Below, one piece after another: positions 41,195-49,920 of a stretch of 64,000 nt of DNA. Every line of letters starts with the position of its first letter. Within the stretch, counting starts at the first letter, position 1. The position numbers were made by a program, and so were the translations under genes. The notes under the pieces were generated by a model. That model was not told the DNA's origin, made no database searches, and was given only the letters and a program-made list of their open reading frames with translations. The DNA comes from Chitinophagaceae bacterium (GTDB lineage: Bacteria; Bacteroidota; Bacteroidia; Chitinophagales; Chitinophagaceae). The DNA is taken from contig SEAC01000006.1 of assembly GCA_004173235.1 (NCBI GenBank), positions 1 through 64,000 of the forward strand, in the 5' to 3' direction.

Positions 41195-42016
41195 ATGGGG
41201 TGCGATGTAACGCGGGAGAAAAGACCGGTAACGCTCTCCTGCGATGCGCACGAACGGGGGCTTTCCTTACCTTCCGGCGTGCTCCTGATTGTAATACTGA
41301 TCGTCGCCCTGGCTGCAATTGCGGTGCTGCTCCGGAAGCTAACGCCGGCGGGCGGGGCTGCCGGTGCGGTCGTAGCTTGGGCGCTTTATTCAGGCCTCGA
41401 TTATCCGGGCCTCGCTTTGCTGGGCCTTTTCTTCATCCTCGGCACGCTCGCTACTTCCTATCGAAAGAAGTGGAAAGAAAAGGCGGGACTGCGGGATAAC
41501 ATCGTTGGCAGAAGGGCGGTGCAGGTATGGGCCAATGGCGGCGTGGCTGCGGTGTGCGCACTGGGAGCGGTTTTGACGCGCATGTGGCAACACGGCGAAT
41601 GCATGCCCGGCCGCCATTTGGAACAGGGACTGCAACTGGCGGCAGCCGCGGCACTCTCTTCTGCCACTGCCGATACGCTAGCCTCGGAGCTGGGTAATGC
41701 CTGGGGCAGCCGATACATCAACATACGCAGCCTGCGCCGCGATGTGCGCGGTGTGGATGGCGCCATCAGCCTTGAAGGAAGCCTGGCCGGACTTGCAGGC
41801 AGCGTGCTCATTGCAACTATTTATTTCTTCCTGCTGAAAAACTCTTTAGGTGCGGCACTCCTCCTTGTGGCCGCCGGCACGTTGGGCAATGCCGCCGACT
41901 CGTGGCTGGGCGCCACGTTGCAGCGGCGCGGCATCCTGAACAATGATGCGGTCAACTTTTGCAACACGCTGTTGGCAGCTCTTTTTGCCGGCGGTTGTTT
42001 TCTCCTATTCGGTTAG
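41195..42016 (+). CDS. DUF92 family membrane protein
   Basis: A 273-residue integral membrane protein of the DUF92/TIGR00297 family. About six helices are visible, with the family's conserved segments RKLTPAGGAAGAVVAWALY, LGTLATSYRKKWKEK, AAALSSATADTLASELG, EGSLAGLAGSVLIA and GTLGNAADSWLGATLQRRG. A plant and archaeal relative acts in lipid-linked (phytyl-phosphate) metabolism, so a CTP-dependent prenyl-phosphate kinase role is possible but unproven. The first 28 residues are not family-like; a GTG at 41279 may be the true start. Its last 12 bases overlap the convergent caspase gene. Confidence 0.85.
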   Translation: MGCDVTREKRPVTLSCDAHERGLSLPSGVLLIVILIVALAAIAVLLRKLTPAGGAAGAVVAWALYSGLDYPGLALLGLFFILGTLATSYRKKWKEKAGLRDNIVGRRAVQVWANGGVAAVCALGAVLTRMWQHGECMPGRHLEQGLQLAAAAALSSATADTLASELGNAWGSRYINIRSLRRDVRGVDGAISLEGSLAGLAGSVLIATIYFFLLKNSLGAALLLVAAGTLGNAADSWLGATLQRRGILNNDAVNFCNTLLAALFAGGCFLLFG

Positions 42017-45000
42017 CAGCGGCAGCAAAGCCGTGCGGCCACCAAGGCGTGCATAGTCGGCAGCCGTGCGCCCGCTGCCGTCGCGCGCGGTCTTTCGTGC
42101 TCCCTTTTCAATCAGCATCCGAACCATCGCCTCATTGCCCCGGTAGGCCGCGATCATCAGCGCCGTCCAGCGATCGGGGAAGCTCCGGCTGTCCGGCGAT
42201 GCGCCCCGCTCGATGGCCCAGCGTGCTGCATCCACTTTGTCGTCGTATACGGGCGAAAAGAGAACGGGGATGCCTTCGATGATGAGGGGTTTGTCCCAGT
42301 CCAGCCGCCCTTGTTGCAACACGGAATCGGCTCCTTGCAGGTTGCCTGCCGACAGGGCCCGGGCAAGTGCGTAGTAGCGTGCCTGCTCGTCGCGGATAGC
42401 ACCGAAGCGTTGCAGCAGCCCGGCCATCGCTGTGTCTATACGCTTGGGTAATTCGTTCTTCTGCCACTCATAAAAATCGGCGGTGCCCGAACCATTCGCC
42501 ATCAGGAAGTAGGCCAGCCGGTAGTGATTATTGTATACGGCCAGATACAAGGGCGTGGCGCCGATGGGCGTGCGTGCGGTGAGGCTGGAGCCGTTGCGGA
42601 CGAGGTATTGTGCGGCCTGCAGGCTTCCTTCGCGGGCGGCGTAATGCAGCGCTGTGAAACCGTTTGCGTCCACGGCCTTCACATCCACGGAGCCGGTGGC
42701 AAGCATCGCCTGCAACGCATCGGGGTCGTTGGCGCGGGCTGCCGCCATCAGCTTTTCGAGGTAGGTGTCGCCCGCGGCAAACAGCGCCATGTCCTGGTAC
42801 AGGTTGGCCTGCCGGAACGTGGGCTGCTGGGCGCCCCGCGTAAGCCGCGCGGTGTTGGCTGCCACATAACGTTGCAGTTCGCCGAGCGAGATCTTTTTAT
42901 CGCCGTTGTTGTCGGCAGCGCCGGTCTTCAGCGCCTGCAACATCGAATAGGTGAATACGCCGTTCTTCAGCGCGCCCAACTCCAACGCATATTCATTGCC
43001 CGCGGAAGCCGCGAGGATGTCGAGGCCGCTGCCCTGCCCGAAATGCTGGAAGGAGAAATACAGGTCGGATGCTTTCGTGCCACGACCCGGTGCTTCGATG
43101 CCACGACGCACTACTGCCGATTGCCCGCTGCTGTCGGCTGCTGCGGCACTCGCGCCGCTCACCAGGTCTTCCACAAGACCGCTGTGGCAGGCATCGATCA
43201 CGAGGAGCTTCTTGCGCGCATCGCCGGAGGCAAGTGCGGCCGAAACAGCGTCGATGGGAAGGCCACCTTTCGCGGGGTCGCTGAAATCCTGGTCGTGCGT
43301 GGCGAGAAAATAGCTGTTTGCTTTATCGAGCAGGCCGTGGCCGGCAAAGTAGCAGAGCACTACGTCCTGCGGGCGTGCATCCTTCAGTGCTGCACGGATG
43401 CTGTCGGGCAACGAAGTCGTTACGCGTGCATCCTGCCAGGTGCGGAGGCGCACGTTGCGGTAGCTCGAAGTGGTGCGCAGGAATTCGGCGAGGTCGTTCA
43501 TGTCTTTCGCTGCATACTTCAGGTTGTAGCGTGCATCGCGGTAGTCTGATACACCGATGCCGAGCACGTATAGGTCGCGGTCTTCCACGGCTTTGCCCTG
43601 CAGGTAGAAGTAGTCGCCGGGCGTTTCTTTGCCTTCCGCATCAACGAGGCACACCCGCAGGTGCGTGGCTGCGTCCACGAGCGCAACGTCGAGCGGGATG
43701 CTCGTTTTGCCGCCAACAGGTAATGGCTTTGCAAAAAGCGCGGTGCCGTTGGCATAAGCCATCAGGCCGTTGTTGCTGCGCGATGCAGGAACGGCCACCT
43801 GCAACGCGATGCGGTTTGCCGGATGATAGAACGGCAGTGCGGCGAGTTGGTCGATGCGGGCATCGTCGGTGGGAAAGCGGCCGCTGAAGCGGCTGCTGCG
43901 GCGCTCCGCGATCTTCTCGAGCAAACCTACCGCCGATGCATTGGCATAGCCCAATGCGCGCAGCACTTTGTCGGGGCGATGAAAGATGCCATCCATTTCC
44001 GAAAGCCCGATGGCCTTTCCACCTTGCTGTAATTGCAGCAGCTGGTAGTATTTATTCTGACCCATGTACGATCCATCGGGCAGGAGCACGAGGTAGCTGG
44101 CATCGAGCTGGTCGAGGCGATCGTTGTTGCGGTTGCCGGCCACCACGATGCGTGCAAGAAGGTTGTTCGTCTTTGTATCCCACACGGCCACGCCCGCTTC
44201 TTTTGAAATTGCAAATACGCGGTCGGCGTTAGGGTCGGCGTGCAATTCATCGGCTTCAAAGGGGCTCAGTTCGGTCCATGTTTTTTGTGCGATGTCGTAC
44301 ACGAAAGGCTGTGGATGGCCTTTCCATCCAAGTGCATACACCTTGGTGGCATCTCGGTTGAGGATGTAGTCCGACGCGCTGCGCGGTGCCTTGCCTCCGA
44401 AATACGTTTGCGTGCGCAGGCTGCGCAGTTCGAAGATGCCGTCTTCGGTAAGAAACGATTGGCCGCCGGGAAGCAGCAGGAGGTCTACGCCGGTGTTCTG
44501 GAACACCACTGTTTTCTTCTCCAGATCAACCACCGTAAGGGTTCCTTCCGAAACGCTGTAGCGATCCATGATCTTGACGTAGAGCAAGCCCGAAGCGCTG
44601 TCGAACTGAACACGCTTGATGTAGTGGCGATCGGTGAAGGGGATCTTCTTTGCCTTATTCAGCTGCAACTCTTTGTCATTCACTACGCCATAGAGGTCGT
44701 GGTCGAGCGGTGAAAGCTGCATGCTGCGCAACACTTTACCGGATGGGTCGCGGTACTCGAGCAGGCCGGCTGCCGATATCATTACCGTCTTGCCACCGGG
44801 CAGGTACAGCCTATCGTTTTCATCTGAATCGTATTGCAGCGGCACCTCGCCATTGTAGCGGAGAAAGGGCTGCTCCACCCACTGTCCTGTATTTCCACGG
44901 TACAGGCGTTCGCCGACGCCGGCCGGTTTTGCATCTGTAAACGAAGGATTGCCGGGGATCAGGTAGCGATCGTCGAAGGTGGCGATAGTTTCCAGGCGGC

Positions 45001-46153
45001 CGTTGCCCAGGTCGAGCAGGAGCGCAGGCGCAGCGCGCATGGCCGACACGCGGAGCAGGATGCGCCCGGGCCGCGCGGTAAAGCGGAGGCCCTCCACCTG
45101 CAGGCTTGTACGAGCGATGGTGAACAGCGGGCCCTGTTGGCGGTGAAGGAGTTCGATCTCGTCGAGCCCGCCCGCTACGGCGAGCATTTCGTGGCCTGCA
45201 TGGTAAGCCAGTGCCCGGTCCATATACTTCAAAGCGTTGGAGCCGCGCTCGACCGATCGAAACGGGTATTCAATGGCGTCGCCGATGAGGGCGATAGCGT
45301 AGGGAGGATAATGGAGCGCTTGCGCTTCGTAGATGGGGCGCGTATCGGTAAGCCACACTTTGCCGCTGCGATCGATGGCAAAGGGATGATGAAAGCTGAG
45401 GATGGAAGCTTTCGTGTCGGTCGCATCGCTTGCAAAAAATCCGGGGATGGCCGTTTGCCGGATCAGTCGTGCCGCACGGGTATCGTACCAGCTAATGGCG
45501 GTGCGTCCGAGAATGACGAGCGTGTCGGCGTGGAAGCGCGCGTTGGCATAATCGGCCTCGCCGGCAAGCGCCACTTTTTCAAACAGGGAATCGCGCTGGC
45601 GCCACAGTCCATGCGAGGTAAGCGCCCAGGTGCTGCCGTTGCGGCGGCAGATCGCATTGATCTTTTCGCCCGAAGGCAAGCCCCTGATCGTGTGCAGCAA
45701 TCCTTTGCCGTTGAACCCGATCACGGCTTTGCGGCCTTCGTAGCCGGTTGCCGTAAAAAGAGTGCCGTTATCGGCATCTACTTCCACCACCAGGTCCGTC
45801 AGCGCTTCCGAGCCTGCAGGCAGGGACGTAGCTTCTACGAGCGTACCGAGTGGCAGCGAACGCTTCTGCACGCTGCCTGCCGCCCAGGTGTAGAAATACG
45901 GTTCAGTTGCGGATACTTCCAGCACGTCTTCCGAAACGCCGGGCACCGAAGCCAGCATCGCGCGTTTCTTGAGATCGTAGATCAGCACCTGCTTGCCTGC
46001 GGTGAAGAGCAGGTGCTGCCCATCGGCGGAGAACGCCATGCGGCCGGAGCTGCCGATGGAGGACCAGGGCACGAGGTTGGGTTGTATGGGCGCGGGTTGC
46101 GCCAGGGCGGTACGGGCAAGCAGCAGCAGGGGCAGAAAAAGCAGCGATCTCAT
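42005..46153 (-). CDS. Secreted caspase-family protease with beta-propeller and ankyrin repeats
   Basis: A 1382-residue protein with a Sec signal peptide (MRSLLFLPLLLLARTALA). Residues 30-800 form repeated beta strands with WD40/propeller-like phrases (MAFSADGQHLLFTAGKQVLIYDL, NRDATKVYALGWKG, VWDTKTNNLLARI). A peptidase C14 (metacaspase-like) domain follows at about 890-1120, with the dyad His near 937 (CYFAGHGLLD) and Cys near 987 (LLVIDACHSGL). An EF-hand-like loop DNNGDKKISLGEL sits near 1078, hinting at calcium control. The last 250 residues are ankyrin-like repeats (NGFTALHYAAREGSL, IGATPLYLAVYNNHY, DRWTALMIAAYRGNE). The substrate is unknown. It is divergent from ric across a shared 131-base control region. 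Confidence 0.9.
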   Translation of the reverse strand: MRSLLFLPLLLLARTALAQPAPIQPNLVPWSSIGSSGRMAFSADGQHLLFTAGKQVLIYDLKKRAMLASVPGVSEDVLEVSATEPYFYTWAAGSVQKRSLPLGTLVEATSLPAGSEALTDLVVEVDADNGTLFTATGYEGRKAVIGFNGKGLLHTIRGLPSGEKINAICRRNGSTWALTSHGLWRQRDSLFEKVALAGEADYANARFHADTLVILGRTAISWYDTRAARLIRQTAIPGFFASDATDTKASILSFHHPFAIDRSGKVWLTDTRPIYEAQALHYPPYAIALIGDAIEYPFRSVERGSNALKYMDRALAYHAGHEMLAVAGGLDEIELLHRQQGPLFTIARTSLQVEGLRFTARPGRILLRVSAMRAAPALLLDLGNGRLETIATFDDRYLIPGNPSFTDAKPAGVGERLYRGNTGQWVEQPFLRYNGEVPLQYDSDENDRLYLPGGKTVMISAAGLLEYRDPSGKVLRSMQLSPLDHDLYGVVNDKELQLNKAKKIPFTDRHYIKRVQFDSASGLLYVKIMDRYSVSEGTLTVVDLEKKTVVFQNTGVDLLLLPGGQSFLTEDGIFELRSLRTQTYFGGKAPRSASDYILNRDATKVYALGWKGHPQPFVYDIAQKTWTELSPFEADELHADPNADRVFAISKEAGVAVWDTKTNNLLARIVVAGNRNNDRLDQLDASYLVLLPDGSYMGQNKYYQLLQLQQGGKAIGLSEMDGIFHRPDKVLRALGYANASAVGLLEKIAERRSSRFSGRFPTDDARIDQLAALPFYHPANRIALQVAVPASRSNNGLMAYANGTALFAKPLPVGGKTSIPLDVALVDAATHLRVCLVDAEGKETPGDYFYLQGKAVEDRDLYVLGIGVSDYRDARYNLKYAAKDMNDLAEFLRTTSSYRNVRLRTWQDARVTTSLPDSIRAALKDARPQDVVLCYFAGHGLLDKANSYFLATHDQDFSDPAKGGLPIDAVSAALASGDARKKLLVIDACHSGLVEDLVSGASAAAADSSGQSAVVRRGIEAPGRGTKASDLYFSFQHFGQGSGLDILAASAGNEYALELGALKNGVFTYSMLQALKTGAADNNGDKKISLGELQRYVAANTARLTRGAQQPTFRQANLYQDMALFAAGDTYLEKLMAAARANDPDALQAMLATGSVDVKAVDANGFTALHYAAREGSLQAAQYLVRNGSSLTARTPIGATPLYLAVYNNHYRLAYFLMANGSGTADFYEWQKNELPKRIDTAMAGLLQRFGAIRDEQARYYALARALSAGNLQGADSVLQQGRLDWDKPLIIEGIPVLFSPVYDDKVDAARWAIERGASPDSRSFPDRWTALMIAAYRGNEAMVRMLIEKGARKTARDGSGRTAADYARLGGRTALLPLLTE

Positions 46154-46202
46154 AAGCGTGTTGTGAAGCGTTGGCTAAAATATTGAAAAAGAGCGCGCGG
46201 AC

Positions 46203-46214
46203 TGACGAAGGTCG
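46203..46214. promoter_or_regulatory. Second, weaker TGACNNNNGTCA-like site
   Basis: TGAC-GAAG-GTCG, one change from a full palindrome. It is centred 22 bases (about two helical turns) upstream of the ric site, within the divergent ric/caspase promoter region. Confidence 0.35.
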
Positions 46215-46224
46215 CACGCGGCGG

Positions 46225-46267
46225 TGACCAAAGTCATGTTTGTGCTCTTCCGCCCCGGATAGATTTG
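46225..46267 (+). promoter_or_regulatory. ric promoter: Crp/Fnr-type palindrome plus -7 box
   Basis: TGAC-CAAA-GTCA (46225-46236) is centred 29.5 bases before the first base of an exact -7 box TAGATTTG (46260-46267). With a start about 6 bases after the box, the palindrome centre falls near -42, the class II activator position. No -33 TTTG is present. hemN has the same arrangement. Confidence 0.65.
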
Positions 46268-46284
46268 CCGTTTCGCAATTTTAT

Positions 46285-47013
46285 ATGACGAGCACTGCAC
46301 CGACCGTTTCCGAGATCGTTCGCCAGGATTACCGCGCAGCGGATGTCTTCAAAAAGTGGGGCATCAATTATTGCTGTGGCGGCAACCTGCCGTTGACCGA
46401 CGTATGCCACCTCCAGGGGCTCGACCAGGCCGCCATCGAGAGCGACCTCGATGCAGCGCGCCGGCAGCGTGCGCTTTCGCCGGGCATTGCTTTCAACGAG
46501 TGGCCGGTGCCCTTCCTCATCGACTATATCCAACTGGTGCACCATGCCTACGTGCGCAGCACAGGCGCTGCTTTGGGCCGCCAGCTGCACGACTTCGTGA
46601 AAGGGCATCTCAAGAAGTATCCCTACCTCGGCGAAGTAGAGGAGGCGTTCGATGCGCTGCTACTGAAGCTCGGCGAGCATATGCAGGAAGAGGAGGAGAA
46701 GGCTTTTCCGTATTTCCGCCAGGTGCATAGCGCGCATGCCAACCGCGAGGCCTACGGCAAATTGTTCATCCGCACCATGGGCAAGCCGTTGAAGGCCTTC
46801 GGCGACGATCACAGGCACGTTGGCCCGCTGCTGCGGCGTCTTCGCACGCTTACCGCACACTATACTTTTGGCGAGGGTGCCTGCACCAATCACCAGGTGT
46901 TGTATCACAAGCTGCGCGAGTTTGATGAAGATCTCGTGCAACATATGCACCTGGAACACAATGTGCTTTTCCCTCGCATACAGGCTCTGGAAAAAGAACT
47001 GCGCGCGCATTAA
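46285..47013 (+). CDS. ric: Di-iron iron-sulfur cluster repair protein RIC (ScdA/YtfE)
   Basis: A 242-residue RIC protein that helps restore Fe-S clusters damaged by nitric oxide or oxidants. The N-terminal ScdA_N domain has VSEIVRQDYRAADVFKKWGINYCCGG. The hemerythrin-like four-helix bundle follows, with di-iron ligands in LVHHAYV, LGEHMQEEEEKAFPY, FGDDHRHVGP and MHLEHNVLFPRI. The ATG at 46285 fits the family N end and follows the TAGATTTG box. It leads a set with a sensor kinase, a receiver-Crp hybrid and hemN, genes commonly controlled by oxygen or NO. Confidence 0.95.
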   Translation: MTSTAPTVSEIVRQDYRAADVFKKWGINYCCGGNLPLTDVCHLQGLDQAAIESDLDAARRQRALSPGIAFNEWPVPFLIDYIQLVHHAYVRSTGAALGRQLHDFVKGHLKKYPYLGEVEEAFDALLLKLGEHMQEEEEKAFPYFRQVHSAHANREAYGKLFIRTMGKPLKAFGDDHRHVGPLLRRLRTLTAHYTFGEGACTNHQVLYHKLREFDEDLVQHMHLEHNVLFPRIQALEKELRAH

Positions 47014-47023
47014 TTCTGCTCGT

Positions 47024-47031
47024 TAAGTTTG
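47024..47031 (+). promoter_or_regulatory. -7 box TAAGTTTG of the PAS kinase gene
   Basis: Exact consensus, 25 bases before the ATG at 47057. No TGACNNNNGTCA palindrome at the ric/hemN position. Confidence 0.5.
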
Positions 47032-47056
47032 CACTCAAAGTTTTTCCTCGTTGAAG

Positions 47057-48619
47057 ATGCCGCAACTATCCCCGCGCCAGGCGAGTTTGTATGCCATGCT
47101 CGCCTTTCTGCTCACCATTGCAGTGAATGCATGGCTCCCCGGCTATTCGATCGTACTGAGCGGTCTGCTCATCGTCATCTTCCTTTCCGTTTTTGTTTCG
47201 AGTCGTAGCTCCACGTTCATTGCGGGCGGCATCAGCCTGCTGGTGGTGCTCGGGTTTCTTGTGTGGGACCAGTGGCGGGCCGGCGGCGAACCCTGGACGC
47301 AGTACCTGTTCATAGGGATGCTGATCCTGTTTACGACGCTTATTGTACTTTACATCAAAAGCCTGATACGCGCTATGCAGTTCGATAAGTCGCACATGAC
47401 CTCCCTGTTCGAGAATGCCACTGAAGGAATCATCCTCACCAACCACCTCGCTGAGATCATCCTCGTGAACCCAGAGGCCGCGCGGATGTTTGGATATGAG
47501 GAAGAAGAACTGATTGGCAAACCCGTAGAAACACTGTTGCCGAAAAAATACCGCGCCGGCCACGTGCAGCTGCGCAACGAATTTTATCACAACCCAAGCA
47601 ACCGCCGCATGGGCTCGGGCCGCGACCTCAACGGGCAGCGCCGCGACGGGAGCAACTTTCCGGTGGAAGTGAGCCTCAGCTCGTACCGCCAGGGCAACGA
47701 GCAATACGTGATCGCGTTCATCGTAGACATCACGCATCGCAAGGAGATCGAAACGAGCATGCTGCTGCAGCAACAACAGCTGGAGCAGGTCACGAGCGAT
47801 ATGCGTCGCCTGAATGCCGAACTGGAAGTTAAGGTGGAAGAACGCACGCTTATATTGAAGGAGGCCTTGCAGCGCCTCGAGCAATCGCAGGCCGAGTTGA
47901 GCGAAGCGCTCGACAAAGAGCGGCAGCTCAACGAGATCAAAAGCCGCTTCGTTTCGATGGCGTCGCACGAATTCCGCACGCCGCTCAGCGCAGTGCTTTC
48001 GTCGGCATCGTTGATTGCAAAATATACCACCACCGAGCAGCAGTCCAACCGCGACAAGCACATCAACCGCATTCGCGATTCGGTGAAGCACTTGAATGAC
48101 CTGCTGGAAGATTTCCTGTCGTTGGGCAAGCTCGATGAGGGAAAGGTGGGAGCGCAGCCGGTACCATTCAACCTCAAAGAAACCGTGACCGATACGCTCG
48201 ACGATGTGCGCGGGCTGGTGCGCAGCGGGCAGGAGCTGCAGTTTGACCACGAGGGACCTGAAGAAGTGTTCAACGACAAGAAGCTGCTGCGCAACATCCT
48301 GATCAACCTGATCAGCAACGCGCTGAAATTTTCAGAAGAAAAGGGCAACATCGTCATACGCAGCCGGGTGGCCAATGCCGAAGCGGCGATCAGCGTGGAA
48401 GACAGCGGCATCGGCATTTCGGAAGAGGATCAGCAGCACCTGTTTACTTCGTTTTTTCGTGGTAAGAATGCCATCAACATACAAGGCACGGGGCTGGGCC
48501 TGCACATCGTGAAGCGCTATGCCGACCTGATGGGTGGAAGCATATCGCTGAAAAGTGAACTGGGCAAGGGCACGACGATCACGCTGCGGGTGCCGGTGCG
48601 GCTGGAACAGGAGGCGTGA
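47057..48619 (+). CDS. PAS-domain sensor histidine kinase
   Basis: A 520-residue sensor kinase. An N-terminal membrane block (about 1-100, three or four short helices) precedes a PAS domain at about 112-230 (SLFENATEGIILTNHLAEIILVNPEAARMFGYEEEELIG, then FPVEVSLSSYRQ and VDITHRKEIE). A coiled coil (about 235-300) links to HisKA (MASHEFRTPLSAVLSSA) and HATPase_c (NLISNALKFSEEKG, EDSGIGISEEDQ, GTGLGLHIVKRYADLMGG). The PAS lacks an obvious heme-type histidine signature that I can assign. It lies 81 bases upstream of the receiver-Crp gene, its probable phosphorylation partner. A TTG two codons upstream is an alternative start. Confidence 0.92.
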   Translation: MPQLSPRQASLYAMLAFLLTIAVNAWLPGYSIVLSGLLIVIFLSVFVSSRSSTFIAGGISLLVVLGFLVWDQWRAGGEPWTQYLFIGMLILFTTLIVLYIKSLIRAMQFDKSHMTSLFENATEGIILTNHLAEIILVNPEAARMFGYEEEELIGKPVETLLPKKYRAGHVQLRNEFYHNPSNRRMGSGRDLNGQRRDGSNFPVEVSLSSYRQGNEQYVIAFIVDITHRKEIETSMLLQQQQLEQVTSDMRRLNAELEVKVEERTLILKEALQRLEQSQAELSEALDKERQLNEIKSRFVSMASHEFRTPLSAVLSSASLIAKYTTTEQQSNRDKHINRIRDSVKHLNDLLEDFLSLGKLDEGKVGAQPVPFNLKETVTDTLDDVRGLVRSGQELQFDHEGPEEVFNDKKLLRNILINLISNALKFSEEKGNIVIRSRVANAEAAISVEDSGIGISEEDQQHLFTSFFRGKNAINIQGTGLGLHIVKRYADLMGGSISLKSELGKGTTITLRVPVRLEQEA

Positions 48620-48700
48620 AAGAAGATCGTGTAAGAACAAGTAATAGACAATATCGAAGTAAAGACGCACCAGTTGCGTCGCATCACAAACGGACTAATT

Positions 48701-49759
48701 ATGCAGAAAACCATCCTTGTAATCGACGACAACAACGACCTGCGGGAAAATACCGCAGAAATACTGGACCTGGCAGGCTATAAGACGCTGACCGCGGAAA
48801 ACGGCAAACGCGGCGTGGAAGTGGCGGTGCGCGAAAAGCCGGACCTCATTGTATGCGACATCATGATGCCCGAGCTGGATGGGTACGGAGTGCTGCACCT
48901 GCTGAAGAAGAATCCCGATACCGAGCGCATTCCGTTCATTTTCCTCACCGCCAAGACCGAGCGGAGCGACTTCCGCAAGGGAATGGAAATGGGCGCCGAC
49001 GACTATGTTACGAAGCCGTTTGAGGATATCGAACTGCTCAATGCCATCGAAGTGCGCCTGAAGAAAGTGGATGTGCTCGAGCACAACTATGCCAACACGC
49101 CGCAGGGACTTTCGCAGTTTGTGAAAGATGTGAAAGATGCCGGCATGATCCAGCAGCTCAGTGGCCAGTACGATGTGGAGCATTTTTCGAAAAAGCAAAC
49201 CGTGTACAGCGAAGGCAAGCGCCCGCGATATCTGTACTACCTCGTTAGCGGCAAGGTGAAGGCCTACAAAACCCACGAAGACGGGAAGGAATACATTACC
49301 GACCTGTTCAGCGCAGGCGACTTCATTGGCTACACGGCACTTATTGAAGACAAGAACTACGACGACACGGCCACCGTTCTGGAAGATGCCGAACTGATGC
49401 AGATCCCGCGCGACGAGTTTTTGCAGATGATCCACAGCGACATCAACATCGCCGCGAAATTCATTCGCATCGTCACGCACAATATGAAGGAGAAGGAGGA
49501 GCGGCTGCTCAACCTAGCCTACAGCTCGCTGCGGAAGCGCGTTGCCAAGGCATTGGTGGACATCCACGAAAAGTTTTACAGCCAGCGCCCCGACTCGGTG
49601 ATCGAATTCTCGCGCGACGACATTGCGCAATACATCGGCACCGCCACCGAATCGCTGATCCGCACGCTGAGCGACTTTAAAGGGGAGAAGCTGATCGACA
49701 TCAAGAGCGGAAAAATCTCGATCATCAACCTGGATAAGCTGAAGAACCTCCTTTACTAA
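48701..49759 (+). CDS. Receiver-Crp/Fnr hybrid response regulator
   Basis: A 352-residue transcription factor joining two signalling modules. The receiver domain (1-120) has acidic DD at 9-10, phospho-acceptor Asp53 (VCDIMMPELDG) and Lys in YVTKPFEDIE. A cyclic-nucleotide-binding-like sensor barrel follows at about 145-255 (YSEGKRPRYLYYLVSGKVKAYK, FSAGDFIGYTALI), then a Crp-type winged helix (about 265-350) with recognition helix region RDDIAQYIGTATESLIRTLSDFKGEKLI. No FNR-type four-Cys cluster is present. With the preceding kinase it forms a two-component pair, and it is the natural candidate to bind the palindromes at ric and hemN. Confidence 0.93.
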   Translation: MQKTILVIDDNNDLRENTAEILDLAGYKTLTAENGKRGVEVAVREKPDLIVCDIMMPELDGYGVLHLLKKNPDTERIPFIFLTAKTERSDFRKGMEMGADDYVTKPFEDIELLNAIEVRLKKVDVLEHNYANTPQGLSQFVKDVKDAGMIQQLSGQYDVEHFSKKQTVYSEGKRPRYLYYLVSGKVKAYKTHEDGKEYITDLFSAGDFIGYTALIEDKNYDDTATVLEDAELMQIPRDEFLQMIHSDINIAAKFIRIVTHNMKEKEERLLNLAYSSLRKRVAKALVDIHEKFYSQRPDSVIEFSRDDIAQYIGTATESLIRTLSDFKGEKLIDIKSGKISIINLDKLKNLLY

Positions 49760-49791
49760 GTACGCAGATAGTGCAGATAGCGCAGACCTAC

Positions 49792-49820
49792 AAAAAGCCA
49801 TTGCATTGCGATGGCTTTTT
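49792..49820 (+). terminator. Terminator after the receiver-Crp gene
   Basis: AAAAAGCCAT/ATGGCTTTTT with a 9-base loop. The 3' arm ends in T5. Confidence 0.85.
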
Positions 49821-49873
49821 GCATTGTCAGCTGCGCGATGTGCGTGCCGCCTGACAAACCTCGCCTTTTGCCC

Positions 49874-49916
49874 TAACGCGCGTCAGCCCGCAGGAGCAAA
49901 CGGCCCGGTAGGTTTG
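49874..49916 (+). promoter_or_regulatory. hemN promoter: TAACGCGCGTCA site plus -7 box
   Basis: TAAC-GCGC-GTCA (49874-49885, one mismatch to TGACNNNNGTCA) is centred 29.5 bases before an exact -7 box TAGGTTTG (49909-49916), the same distance as at ric. The ATG lies only 4 bases after the box, implying a leaderless or nearly leaderless message. No -33 TTTG. Confidence 0.55.
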
Positions 49917-49920
49917 TAGA

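Noticed and set aside
44834-46186. A 450-codon open frame antisense to the caspase-family gene
   Set aside because: It is a shadow of the propeller repeat region; no start signal or domain.
49824-49857. TTGTCAG and CTGACAA upstream of hemN as one operator
   Set aside because: The 20-base gap between half sites is unlike a Crp/Fnr site; the palindrome at 49874 matches the ric geometry instead.
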